The notes under the pieces: model-generated | Database searches by the model: none | What the model was told of the DNA's origin: nothing | What the model saw: the letters and a program-made list of their open reading frames with translations, nothing else | Translations under genes and position numbers: made by a program | Source of the DNA: Trichoplusia ni | Lineage: Eukaryota; Arthropoda; Insecta; Lepidoptera; Noctuidae | Length of the DNA: 64,000 bases | NCBI RefSeq assembly: GCF_003590095.1 | Contig: NC_039491.1 | Coordinates: forward strand, 7,254,001-7,318,000 | Reading direction: 5' to 3' | Shown here: positions 14,001-27,131 of the stretch, in pieces | How positions within the stretch are numbered: the first letter of the stretch is position 1 | Layout: every line of letters begins with the position of its first letter

Positions 14001-17000
14001 AATTTTCAAATGTAGTTATTCCAAATAAAAATAATATAAAAAAAAACAAACAAAATAACATAAATAAAAAAACTTATTTTTTGCAATTATTTTCAATCAC
14101 TGAAACTGCAAAAATCATTTAGTAATTACAAAAAAAATATTCAATTTTAAATCCCAATATTACGCGATTTTAGTAAACACAATTATTTCGGCTTGAATGC
14201 AGACAGTTTACAAACTTGCGCTTTTAATTCTTTTTTTACTTAACGGCTGTTGCCTAGAGACGTCTAAACAAGAGTTCGTTGACCACCGAAGACGGGCTGG
14301 CCTTGTAAGTCTGCTCTGTCTATAAATTCGTCTAGTACTATACATTGTATAGACACGACGACCGATGCGTGTGCTGCGAATATCAAATAAACGAATTAAA
14401 AATCATTTTTATATTAGGCTTGATCGTTTTCTTATCGAAAACATGAATCACTCTGAAGCAATTCGAAGCGTAGTGCTAAATCATTAGATTCGTCACGTAG
14501 ATTTTATGGTCTTTATAGTCAAGTATTTGACAATTTTCCTCAATGTGTCATTGACACTGGTTGTATCTGCATTGGCCCTAATTGGGGAACAGTTTTTAAA
14601 TACAGAACGGATCGATGTAAACAGATTTTTTGTCTTAACTTTTGTCTTGTTTCAGTTTTTTCATTGATTATTTATTTTGTCTAGGTACCATATCCTTAAA
14701 CTGATCTCATGTTTGACTATTTCATTAACACAACCATCATTAGTTTTGTCCAAAAAATTGCAGTACGTAAGCAGTAGTAATTTTTTTATTCGTCTGAAAT
14801 AAAACATCACTTTTAAATCCATTTCTGCAAAACTCGATATGTTGAAATACATTTTTAAGGTTTATACAGTAGGTATTCACACGGTATATTTCTTTTGCGT
14901 GTAAGAGGTAGATTATATAATTACGTATTGAAATCTTATAGTAATGTATACAATATTGTCATAAAAAAACGATAAACGATTGATTTATACAAAAAATACA
15001 CTGAACCATTTTTTACATCATGCGTTATTGTGATATCACGGACCTAATGGCAGCAAAATGCTGGTAAGGCTGATACACACTGTCTGGGAAAAAGCTAAAC
15101 TGTTTACTATGATTATTTAATAACTATGCGGTAACTGTTTTTTTACGTCTATTTAATTATTATGATAGAAGTTACGTGATAATGAATAAGCTTGTAATTA
15201 AAAAAAAGATATTAAAAATAACGTTAAATCAACCCAAAACTAGACGTTACGATAAGGATGTTCCTGAGTATAATGCTCCGGTAATATCGATCCGTCTCCG
15301 CAGAAAGTTAGATGAACCTGAGCCACTCGAAAAATCTGAAAAACATTAATCCGTCATGAAAGCATTCAACAAATATGTTTTCATTAAACCTGTCTGCAGT
15401 CTACACAAATAAGTACGCGCTCGAAAAAATAAATTCTAAAGGAGAAGAAGCGAGGGTATAAGGAAGTGGACGCACAAAGAGCCGACAGATCTTTATATTT
15501 CTTACCGTCTGGCAGACAAGGCTTGTGTTGGTACAGGTGTGTAACATTACATTCGGCTTAGACGTCTAGTGACGTGGGACAATACATCTGAATCATACTG
15601 ATATGGTAACGAGACATCTCGTAAAGCTTGTTTCAGCAGAAAGTAGCACGTGTGCGCGAAGCATAACCATTTTTAATGTCAGCCGAGGTCACGACGCGAC
15701 TGGCTTGTAGAAAAACGATGCCCAACACGCTTTTTAAGCGGTAAAAAGTAGACGCTCCGCAAAAAATGATTCCGACGTCGGCGGTCGAATGCAGCTAGAA
15801 CGCGACCTACACACGGACTAATATGAATAACCAACTTAGATTGTATTTGCCTAGGTTATACTGGTCACAAAAAGATCATTATGTATACAATAATGACCAT
15901 GTATTCCATTATGTCCGAGGTATATTCTAGCTAACAGATTTTATTGCTTGGATTAATTTTCTAGGTTAGCCTATACGAATACCAAGCAATTACTGATCGT
16001 CTAGTCGGGTTACGTCAACGTGAGACCGGATCACGGATGATGGAAGTGTATCATAGCCTTAATTGGGATATAAAAACTCTTGAACTGAGGTTAGTGCATC
16101 AAATTTTTTGCGTAATTATGACGTAATAGTGGAAAATGTATATTTTATTTAAATATTTGTCTGGTTATTTTTTACATCTGTTTCTGTTTTTCTTATTTTT
16201 TAAATTTTACTGTGTTTATCAGTTGGTGTTTCGCTTCTTCGAAGAATCTTTCTTAAAAAGACAAGTTGCAGCACATAACGAAGGATTTTGTTTAGTATTA
16301 GGTCATTTTAAGAAAGTAGTAATATTTTTTCAATTACATTGTTTTTAAGGGTATCAATTCGAAGCAATTTTATATCTTAATGTCGAAGAGACACACAATA
16401 TGTTAAACATCCTAAAATGTTAAAAAAATAGTTTGTTTATTTAAAACAACAATTGCCTATCATAGTCGTAATTAAACACAAAATTTACTCTGACGTTTCT
16501 GATAAACGCATACATTGTCTTGTTTTTTCATAGCTACGTCTAGATGCGGGCAAGACGAGCCAACCGTGCCGAGTGTGCCGACAGACAGACACTTCGAATT
16601 CAACCTTTTTGTTTTAATGTTACATAAATATAATTAATTATATACAGTCATAGTTCTAAGTTTGTCAAATAGGTTTTTAGACATCGTTTTTTCTACGCTA
16701 TTCTTTTACAAACTCACGATTTTTGAATATGTTCTTCGAAATATGAATTTTCTGTTGAATTTTTGTGCTGTGCTCTTCATATTTCATTTGTTGTAAACTA
16801 TTGTTTTTCCGAGAAAAGGGAACTTTTCTACAATTTTGGTTTTAATTAGATTTTTAAGGAAACTTTATCGGTCGGCTATAAAACTGGTAATTATAGCCCA
16901 ATTACAATTTCGAATTGTTGTTAATTTTGGAAGCTAGGTACGAGTTATTATTGTGTATTATGGATTTTATCTGGTTACTTAGTGTTTTGTAGATCTGGTT

Positions 17001-17542
17001 CACACTTCATACTAAGGAAAAGTACCCTCTCTTTTCAATGAAATACATAAAGTCACGCCTGTCTCAAAGAATGTAGAGTCCGAGTATTTCACTTACGACG
17101 ACGTTCCTGATATAGCCGTAGCTCAGACGTAGACACCGTAGCTTGAAGCTTTAAACCCAATTTTATTTTTTATATTTTTATTTAAATACATTATAATATT
17201 GCACATACATTTATTATTTATTTATATCTTTTCGTAGATATTAATTTGTTTTTACATGTGTGTTTGTGATGACACAAGCCGCCCTTAGCGTTCGCAAGGA
17301 AGCTCTGTTCACAATAGTGCTGACATTTAAATATGTATAAGGTTACTCCCACACGTGGTTCTGGCCGGCCAGATACAGTAACGTTGATATTACTACCATT
17401 TCTGTATTTGGTATGAAAACTTTCGGGAATATGATGTATTTGTAGGAAAGTTTAGGTGCGAAGAAAATGAGTTTATGAATGGATGATATAATGTATAAAC
17501 TTCGTGTCATTTGTTCGTTAACTACTATTTTACCTATTTACC
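11043..17542. other. Non-coding DNA with recurrent GTCTRG/CAGAC words
   Basis: No gene is recognised. Several locally GC-richer patches (12440-12800, 14250-14370, 15470-15830, 16540-16605) carry repeated CGTCTGG, CGTCTAG and CAGACAGAC words. They could be regulatory or conserved non-coding sequence. Confidence 0.4.
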
Positions 17543-17596
17543 TATTGTATTATATTATATTGTATTGTATTGTATTGTATTGTATTGTATTGTATT
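17543..17596 (+). repeat. Pentanucleotide microsatellite (TTGTA)n
   Basis: About eight consecutive TTGTA units follow related TATTA units. They are flanked on both sides by TTACCTATTT-like sequence. Confidence 0.9.
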
Positions 17597-18649
17597 TACC
17601 TATTTTGTAATTTGTGTTTTTTTTTCAGGTTATTCATAGTCAGTATCTAAGGATGATGTATACAATTGGACTCAACTTTTTTCTAGAGTTCCGGCAAGGT
17701 GCTTCCGTACGCAAAAAAGGAAATTAAAAAATCACCAAACATCACCTCGATATTAAATAATTGTCATTGCAACTTGGTCCAAACGTCAACACATTAAATG
17801 TAAATAAATACATGTTTATTTCTTGTTAACTTAATTCAACATTAAAAAAGATGCAACGCTTTTGTTTAAAAGTTAGCATCTTCTCGATGCAAGACAAATT
17901 GCACAAGAAATTCGGTATCTAAGTAGTACCAATTCAAAAGCGGGAAAGTAATCAGTTAAATCTGATAAAACTAAATAAAATCCCCTTTTGCGCTGGGAAC
18001 CTTACGACTGCTTCTTTGAAACGTTTTCTCTGACTTTGCAGAACTGCTGGTCCTATAGAAACGGCCACAGCGAGCCACCCACGCTAGTATTACGTAACTT
18101 GCAACTTGCAATTACTGAGACTCAATAAAAGCTGTTTTTGCGAATCAATTTGCATAATTTAACCGACACGCTTGTACCCAAGGGTAGGCAGAGATTCTTA
18201 ATACTGTTTTGATTACTTGACGAATGGATTTAGTGACATAGAGCTGTGATGATCTGTCTAATCCATTTGTAGATTTAGAAGATTAATTTTTAAAGAACTT
18301 TTTCATTTGTTTTCGTTTCTTCCCGATCACTTGATACAGTTCAAGTTGATATGTGTAACTTATGTTCAGAATAATAGCGCGACCGTAAGATGAACCATGT
18401 TTTCCGCGACTCTAGCTTATGCTATTGAAAAGAGTGTGTGGGGTGTCTTTAGTCCGACCCAAACGCCGCGACCTGGGCCCGGGGTTTCATACCGGAAAAC
18501 TAAATTCAAAAAGATCCTCCATCCGGATTCTAAATTTACATCTACACGGAGAAATATTTAGATAATTATGTTATGAGTGATGCCATGTATGTTATATTAT
18601 AATAATAATATAATATAATATAATAATATTGGACATATAATATAATATG

Positions 18650-18883
18650 GGCAGCATTCACACAACGCCATCTAGTCTCAAATTAAGCAGAGCTTGTGTA
18701 CTAGACAACTGATAAACATACTTATATACTTCTAAATACATACATAATATAGATAAATTACACCCAGACACAGAACAAATGGTCGTGCTCATCACACAAA
18801 CATTTGTCCTGGGTGGGAATCGAACCCACGACCTCCGGTATAGCAGTCAGGGTCACTAACCACTAAACCAACAGGCCAGTCAA
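18650..18883 (-). mobile_element. tRNA-derived SINE
   Basis: On the minus strand a tRNA-like head carries an A box (GGTTTAGTGGTTAGTG) and a perfect B box (GGGTTCGATTCCC). The body (GACAAATGTTTGTGTGATGA..., then ...GTGTAATTTATCTATAT...) and the CAAGCTCTGCTTAATTTG stretch are typical of a lepidopteran SINE. It runs into an AT-rich (TATAA)n-like tail at 18585-18650. It is not a real tRNA gene because the body continues well beyond the acceptor position. Confidence 0.85.
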
Positions 18884-19746
18884 TATATTACTTATTAAAT
18901 CAAAAAGGCTACAAAATAACTTGAACTTCCTTTAAACGACGTTCAAAACGACAGGCTACAAGACACAATCAAAACATTTGAGAGATCTTCCTGCAAAATT
19001 GAACAACTTTGTCATACCAAAAACTATATTAGTCACCTATCACTTATATATTTTACTAACTCCTTATATACATTATTACCAATTACCAATATAATAACGA
19101 TAGCACAGAGTTCATTATCAAACATAAGTGAAGAATGAAAGACCAAAATAGATTGAAAACCACATTTAATTTTAAAAACTTACCTACAAAATATCTGCTG
19201 GTATTTCCGATGCACACAGATTCCGATGCACGCGACGTAATTTTTCGGTTACAATAGCAATGACTGACAATACCTATGATTGAAAAATTCTTTCATAATA
19301 GAAAAACAAGCGATGGAGACGAGTAGAATTGAAAGAAATACTGGTTGTACGAACTGAAGCTTTTGTCGTCCTTTTTTCTTGCATTCATAAAACTTTCACG
19401 ACTTTCCTGTAGCCTGTGGGTTTCTTGAAATCTAGAAAAATATTTAACAAATAATTTTATGGTTAAAAAAACACAGTCGGAATGATTTTTGGGTCATTAG
19501 TCACAGTATAAGGAAACTTATACGACTGAAAATTTCAAATGAAGATATCAGATTTTCCATTAATTAATGAATACGTTATAATGCGATGCTCTAAGAACTT
19601 AGGTCTGATCAACGTAACAATAAAAAATATCGGCTATAATTATTTTACAAAAAAAATGTTATTTCATATAACTCGCTTGCCTCGTTAACGGAACTTCAAT
19701 AATATTTATGCATCACGTTTCTGTATAATGCAGTTATATAATACAA

Positions 19747-20000
19747 CTAGCTGTTGCCCGCGACTTCGTCCGCGTGGTTAGAAGATATATAAGTTATGAT
19801 TTATATCTGCCCTGTTCTTTCCACATTTCCCATTGTATCTTCGCTCCTATTAGTCGCAGCGTGATGGTTTATACAACCTCCCACGATGGATGGTCTATTC
19901 AACACAAAAATAATTTTTCAGTTTGCACCAGTAGTTCCTTAGATTAGTGCGTTCAAACAAACAAACAAACAAACTCTTCAGCTTTATATATTAGTATAGA
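19747..20000 (-). mobile_element. Non-autonomous Helitron, complete ends
   Basis: On the minus strand it starts with TC (TCTATACTAATATATAAAGC), ends CAACAGCTAG, and has a CGCGGAC-GAA-GTCGCG hairpin just inside the 3' end. It sits exactly between A and T. These are the diagnostic Helitron ends and target. It is 254 bp with no coding capacity and contains a short (CAAA)n run. Related copies are common in lepidopteran genomes. Confidence 0.85.
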
Positions 20001-20569
20001 TATAAATTCTTATACATGTGTAGATTTGTTTTTAACGGCTTAGGAACTGAGACACAAAGTTCAACGTAGGGAAATCAAATAATAATAATAATCTCGAAAA
20101 AAACTCACTCTCATAAAAAAACACGAATACCTTTTGTTGATATTGTGGGAGAGAGAGAACGCTCTGTACCGTGTGTTATACCGTCTCGCTTCCACACCAG
20201 CAACAATACTCTTTAATTAAACATTCATTCAGGTCCAACAAACACATGTAAATATTAAAAAAAAGAAGGCCAATATCATACTCCGTATTAAAAGTGCAAC
20301 TTAATAAGCCTATACGCCAATATACTTAATAGAAACTGTAATAACGAAACACCTCAAAGTAACAGATTCCTCTCTGAAGAGTAGAAAGTATCGACCCCAA
20401 GTCTGCCGATAGGTGCTTGTCTGTTTCCACTCATAACATTAACCTACACTTGTTTACCAACAGTTAAAAGTGCAGTTCTCGTATGAAAGTTTGTAATTTA
20501 CTACCATGACTAATAACTAGGAGTATTGTAGAGAATTTGAATGATAGTAAATTTTATTTTGATGTTTCT

Positions 20570-20831
20570 AGGGTTTTGTACAAAAAGTTAAAACGGTACT
20601 GTATAACTGAGATTTCACTGTCCGTCTGTCCATCCGTCTTTCACCAGGCTGTATCTCATGAACCATGATGACTAGAGAGTTGAAATTTTAACAAATGTAT
20701 TGCTGCTGCCGCTGTTACAAAAGATCGAGATTAAGAAATGTTTGTTACGGTCACAAAACCAATTTATTTATCTTTAACCTATTTGTACGGCACTCTTTGT
20801 GTCTCCACTTCGACTCACACTTGACCGGTTT
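20570..20831 (+). repeat. Interspersed repeat family, copy 2
   Basis: AGGGTTTTGTA, then CTGTCCGTCTGTCCATCC, then CACCAGGCTGTATCTCATGA, ending ACACTTGACCGGTTT. It has the same order, orientation and near-equal length as the copy at 3222-3500. Confidence 0.7.
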
Positions 20832-23800
20832 ATGATGTTAAGCGTAAACAATCTTTGCTTACAACTTATTGATTGTAAGAGTCGCGGTTGGTTCTGAAAC
20901 TAGTTGGTGATCCCGACTAGTAAAGTTTCGGAAGAAACTTCGCTAGAGTAAACTGTTGTATCATTGAAGTCTGAATCATCTTCATGAAAGTAACTTTAAA
21001 AGTATTTTTTTTATTTACAAGTTTCTATGTAAAGGTTTATTGTGAGCGCGTATCCAGAAATTGCAAAATCAGAGAGGTTTGCAAGAAAAAGTCTGTTTAA
21101 CAAAAAACTTACGGTAAAACGGGGTGAATAGTTCAAGGGGTAAAAAGAAAATAGTGTGTTTTTAGGGTGTCGCACGCGTTTGCTTACATAAAAATGTTTA
21201 AACACAATTATTTTATGAACTGCTTGAAATTTTCATATGATCTTTATATTGTCTTGTTAAACTTCCAAATCTTTATCAAAACTTTATCCACCCCAAAAAT
21301 GCCTTTTTTAAATTTTACCATAAATTGCAGATTGTTAAAAATAGTCTTTCAAGTTAATTTTGTATTTCTGCAACAACTTTTGAATTAATAGTTGGTGCCT
21401 AACACGTGCATTAAATAAATATTTTCTTGTGTTTACGTATGTAGAGTCAAACTAGTATCCACGCTTGCTCCCAAAGGCGTCTTAACCGAAGTAATACAAG
21501 AAGGCAGCTGAGCAGTTTTCACCTGGGTACTAATAATATATACAGAGATCGTCAACCTGCGAGACACGTTGTGACCAGTCATTAAAGCCAGGGATTGTCA
21601 ACATTAATAAGTAAAACCTACAAAAGATTTAACAGTATTTAATTAGCAGGTGCATGAAATACACGGCACATACATTTGTTAGCGTTTATTTTTATAGTAT
21701 GATTTATTTTTAGCTATCATAATCAATATTAATAGCTTGAGTACATGTTTCTATAATCTTACTGCTTAATGACACTAGGCTTCATTGTTAGGCATGTTTA
21801 TTACGTTTTTTTTTGGCCGGGTCCAGTCGTTGATTTCTAAGACCCGTAAAAAATATGTAAAAAAAAGGTTTCAAGTCTCACATTAATAAAAATAATACCC
21901 AGTATTTAGACAGGCTTTGTAGCCGTCTGACGCACTAAGTCAGACTGACAGACGAACTAGACACAAATACAAGGTCAACAGGTTTTAATGATAGTCCTTT
22001 AAAATTAAAATATAATTGTACGAAATTATTGCGTACAATCGTAGTCGTAGTCGTGTATTCTTAAATGGTCCTTCTTATTGCAGTTTTTTTGTGTAATTTT
22101 TTTCTAGGGTTTTGTAACATGTTCTGTATTTAAAAAATGTTTTTATTTTATTTTACTAAATGCTTATAATTAAGTCATAAGGTATGTTAAGCGGTATTTA
22201 CATGTACAAACCTTATTTGATTATGATTTTTTTTTCATTTTATTTTACAAAATTCCTATTAATTAACATTAATAATTTCATGAATTGTCTATAGCAATTT
22301 AGAGTCTATTAATCCAAATTACTTTTTACGAATAGTTGAATGGAATATGTATATAGGTACTGGAAATTTTGAAAAAGCTACCTTGGAAACTTAAAGTCCC
22401 TTAAAAATATTTAGCTATTTCTCTACCAATTTTCCTATATTTAATGTAATGTCAGTACGTCATAGTTCTGAGCTGAAATGTGATCTAAGTTATATATCCC
22501 ATGAGACAGACTATTATTCATGCTGGTGTCACTGACTTGATAGAAGGAGTATGAGGTTTAACTACATATTTAGCACTTAACTTTACATCACTCTGTTATT
22601 TCTTCTACCAAATCGTAAAATCGAAAAAATTAAAAGAATTATAAATTGACTTTATTTTATCAAGGAGTGCTGCGGCCCGTTTTATTTTATTTTATTTTTT
22701 TCTTTTGTTTCTAAAATGTGAAAGTGCAAAGAGGATGCAGGAAAACAAATTCCATGTAGATATGTAGATTTTTTTATGAAAGTAATTTTAAAGTTATTCG
22801 TTTTCTCAAAGTAGAGCCTCTCTGGTTATGATGTACAGGAAACACTCACTACCATTCTTATTGAGTTTCCAATTATACTATACCATTAGTTACTTGGGTT
22901 TTGTTTGGAAAATGCCAAAAAATCAAAGTAAATACTTTTACCGCCAAACGCCAATGAAGACCTAAGTTATTAATGATTTGAACGACAGAAAACGATTTAA
23001 AAATACTTTATGTCATTGCCATAAGTATGACATAGTTAATTAACTCTAAATTCAAACTAGACATCTGAATATATTTATGTTGTCGTAATAAAACAAAAGA
23101 CAACGCACTTATACGTACAAGCACTGACAGTTATATTCAATCTTGATCGACCAACGAACTTATCTAGTCCAAGTCCAGTAGAACATTTCAACGTGTGTCA
23201 AAACATAATTTTTGCACAAACACCTTTACCTATAAAACGAAACACAACACCAAACAACTGTTGTAATATTCTTAGAATTTGAAATGTGCTTGCCATAAAT
23301 TTATTTCTAACTATGTTAAATTTTTAACGTCAATTCGAATGATGCAAAATAAACATATCTAATGTACTATTTACTACTGACTTCGAGTTCTTGGTAAGGA
23401 GTAGATGCAACAAGTATTGATTTTTCTATTATAATCATAATTTTCTTTAGGTCAATACAGATAGGCGAATCAGACATGCTTAGGTGTTCATTTCTTGCTA
23501 CTTAAAAGCGGAGGCTCAATACAAGTTTTCTTTTAAAAACTGTTATTATTTTATTAATGTGGACTTTTGATTTCCGTAGATAGACAGTTGATTTTATATT
23601 AGTTACGAGTTCACTCTTTTATTTTATATTTTAAAATAGTTTTAGTTTTATCGAGGTGTGAAATGACAATAAAAAGCGCTTAAAAAAATGATCATTCGTA
23701 AAGTGTCCCAAGATAAGTTTGAACGATTGACTTCCAGACAAGCGAAAAATATCAAAATAGTTTTCTTCTTTTAGATAGTAGCTATTTTCCAGATCTCTTC

Positions 23801-26454
23801 TATTCTTATAGTGAGTATACAACATGGTTTCAGAGATTTTATGCTCTGAAAAAATATTAACCACCTTTGCTGATTATTTCATAACGTTTTCCCTCTTCTT
23901 TCTTCCGCTAGATACTAAGTAATACAATCTTCTATTTGGCAGTCCAACGGTCACACCACTGGGCTATCACTGCTAACTTCCACAACTAAATTAGCATAAA
24001 TTGAGCAGAAACTATTAATAAATATTATCCTTGTATTATTTTTGTAATGCGATTTATTTTATTAAAAAAAACCCAGAAGACGGTTTGTAGGCGTACAAAT
24101 TCTTTAATGTTATATAATTAATGATGAGTTAATAAATCTGGATTAGAATAATCGTAAATTCCTGCAATTTGTTCCATATACGAACTTATTGAAAAAGCCA
24201 TTATTATATTACTCATTAAAGAAAGTTAAATTGTAAAAGTAGTAGGAAATTATTTGTTAATTACGAGGCTTACCGGTCTCGATTTAATTATTCTAATAGA
24301 CTGTGCATTTGGTCAATGTACAGATTTACAATAGTTTTAAAATTCAAATGCCTAGACACACAACAAAGTATTGAGTATTTCGGTAATTTACATTATGTAA
24401 TATCGATAGTGATTCATACCATTTACATACTCAGTCTGGCTTTTATAAAATTTAAATACCTAATAAGGCACCAATTACGTTATTTTTTTGTACTAAAGAA
24501 TATTAACCATAATTTCTAGACAAAAAAGTTGACAGTCCATAACAATAATTCCTTAATTTTAATGTTTTGTGTAACGACCATTATTCGTTAGGCGCAAGTA
24601 GAACGTGAAAATTAATAAATCATTTTTATTAACCAATCGATGTAGAAGTGAAAAACTACACTAGCGACCTCAAAACAATCAAATTATATTATTTATGTTT
24701 TCGTAATGTCGTAGTTACGAATTCAACAAGATATAGGCAAATAGGAGCAGTATACATGAATGCCTATTTACACTAGCTCTACTAAAATATTAATAAGATG
24801 GATATTAATAGTGGATAATAATTATTGGTAATGGATAATAATTATTACCTCCACCAGATGATGTAACAGCCCTTTAAAAACATTACACCATTAGAATTAA
24901 AACCAGCAAACCTATAAACCTAAGAAACTTTATAAAATACTTCACATTTAACAATATGAGGTATGAGTATGACAAAATGTATTGTTTGAAGACGTTTCCT
25001 TATTAACGTATTGCCTCGAACGGTCAATTACAGACTGACAAACATTTAAGGCACAAGCTGTCTCTTGAAGGTGAGTGATGCAAATGCCAAATAATACATC
25101 TCATAAAGTGAAAGAAGAAAACTATGAGAATATAAAATGAAGAACTCGTATACAGCCATCCAAAATAACTAGTAAATCGGCGCGTATTGCAAGTTTAATT
25201 CAAATGGTCAGTGAAAAAAAAAATTTGTTAACCTCATCCGTTGGAATAAACTCTGAATTACGATACTTATTAATGTAAAATTGCAACGTAAAAACGTCAA
25301 AGTACTTACATCTATAATATCAATATTAGAGTTTTTATCAATTTAAAATCTCACTCAATTAAATCAAGAATCAAATAAAAAATATCACAATAAAAAAGTT
25401 TCGAATTGTGCTAGTGTCACTTAGTTTCGTAAATAGTGCAGTAAACCAGTTGACTTGCATTTTAACTGCAAAAGTTTAACTTCTGTTTCCGTTAACTGTA
25501 ACTGAATTGTAACTGCATCCTCTCAGAGTTTTGCATCTCAAACTAAATTGCATTTGAAATGCATTTAACGTTATTACACTTTTAATTGGCAATAATAACC
25601 CGAAACAAAATAATGGTTTGGTAAAAATGACGAGAACTTTTATATTAGGTTTTTTAAAGTGCATTTAAAATGTACTTTCTAACAATCTTCTCCACTTTCA
25701 AGTCGTAACTCAAGTTTGATTATTTTACAAATATAACACATAAAATAGCAGCATATTGCACACTTACAGCTTGCATATATACTGCATCTTTAATAAAATG
25801 TTTTTTATTAAAGTAAAGTGATGTACCTATGTGATAAAGTCTATCAATTGTGATCCGCACAAATGTTAAAGGAACAGTTTATTTGCGGCATCGCTTCACA
25901 AAGAGTCAATATTTAGTAGTATACGACACGTCTACGAGGCGTCTGCTATGCCAAGGTACAAAGTGTGCTCGGCGACGTCGACGTAATTTTATAAGTCAGC
26001 CAGCTCTCCCTTTCTTCGTATTTTTATTGTCAAAATAAACAATATACATACTAACTTTCTTTAATTTCGGATTTTATTGTGTAACCTACCAATTACTAAC
26101 CACATGAAATTAAGAAAAAGAAGCAATTACATATTTTTTTTGCATTATGCATTTATTACAATAAAAACAGCAAAAAGGATTGAAAATATTAGGCTGAAAA
26201 CAATACAATTACAGTGAAAATTTTGAGTAATAAAATGGATTTGATCTTAATGCACATGCACAATTTCAAGATAACATATCTGACATTTTAGAATGATAAA
26301 ATTATGCCTTTTTTATCTCTTAGCGAATGCTTTTATCTCACCTTGACAATATCTTTTTATACATCTTTGATATTAAATTAACGGATAGTTGTAGCAGGTA
26401 GTAGATAATAAAACAAAATAGCATTCAGCAAGAGGTAGGACGTTGTTGGCAGAG
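20832..26454. other. AT-rich non-coding DNA
   Basis: No gene seen. It holds small features only: GGATAATAATTATT repeated twice (24813-24847), TTTTA runs near 22680, and the SINE-like fragment at 23.95 kb. Confidence 0.55.
23930..23976 (-). mobile_element. Possible SINE head fragment
   Basis: On the minus strand TGATAGCCCAGTGGTG matches a tRNA A box. No clear B box follows, so this is at most a remnant. Confidence 0.3.
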
Positions 26455-27131
26455 TGAAAGGCGATGCGCTTGACCGTCGCGGCGGCGGCAGCGGCGGCCG
26501 CCGGAGAGGACGCAAGGGCGCCGTGCGTCTTGCCGAAATTATTCGGGGCTCGCTGCACAATCGATTTTTCCCGCCCGATGCGGAAAATTCTTCGGGGCGG
26601 GGCGGGTGTAGCGCGACGGGAGGAGGGGGGCCGAGCGAGGGGGGCATAGCGCCTGGGGGGCAGGCGGAGTGCAGCGGGGCGGTGCAACGCGCGCCGCCGT
26701 CCCGGCCGTCGGGCAGACAGTAGGACGGCGACGCCACTGAGAGTCGGTGACCACGGCGCGAGGAGCGCGCTCGCCGCACAGTGACATGTAGCGCGGCCAC
26801 CGCGCCGCAGCCCCGCGACCACTCCGCCGGTGGCGGCGCGCCGATGCGCCTGCCGCCCGGCCTGACGCCGACGCCGACGCCCGCGCCGCGATACAAACCG
26901 CGATCCGCACCTAATCCTCACCAGTGTTGCTTTCACTGTTACACCTGAAGCGAGCCCTTCAGCCCGTCTGTATTGACGACAGTCGTCGGATGGAACCCGG
27001 AGTGCGCCGATTCGCATCAAGGTTAGACGAATATTTGAATGTGAGTGTTAGTGCGCCGCCCGCCGACGATCCAGTGCGCCCTAGCGCACCCCTGTACTTC
27101 AGCTGTACGCGCACACTACAGTAACACATAG
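26455..27131 (+). promoter_or_regulatory. GC/CpG-rich island; candidate distal promoter and 5' UTR exon
   Basis: Base composition switches abruptly from AT-rich to very GC-rich with dense CpG, then back. It holds GC boxes (GGGGCGGGGCGGG, near 26594) and long G-runs. At its right edge CATAG|GTAGGT (27131/27132) is a good donor; weaker options are TCAAG|GTTAGA (27021) and GAAT|GTGAGT (27040). No clear TATA box. By inference this is the promoter and non-coding first exon of the + strand BTB-ZF gene, whose start-codon exon opens with a splice acceptor at 54798. Long open frames on both strands here (up to 215 codons) are by-products of composition: Arg/Ala/Pro-rich with no domain. An unrelated minus-strand transcript is an alternative. 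Confidence 0.5.

Noticed and set aside
16136..16348. 70-codon hydrophobic frame
   Set aside because: Phe/Leu-rich because of T-rich DNA; no conserved motif or gene context.
18811..18883. tRNA gene on the minus strand
   Set aside because: A and B boxes are present, but the sequence continues into a SINE body and AT-rich tail, and the cloverleaf acceptor stem does not close.
19967..19983. Independent (CAAA)n microsatellite
   Set aside because: It is an internal part of the Helitron at 19747-20000.
26373..27020. Minus-strand 215-codon open frame over the GC-rich island
   Set aside because: Arg/Ala/Pro-rich with several other long frames open over the same bases on both strands; this is what GC-rich DNA with few stops gives. 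No domain is recognisable.
26924..27124. Alternative N-terminal coding exon for the mamo-like protein
   Set aside because: The frame closes with a stop at 27122-27124, before the best donor at 27131, and the conserved MGSEHYCLRW start is in the later exon. It is at most an upstream ORF.
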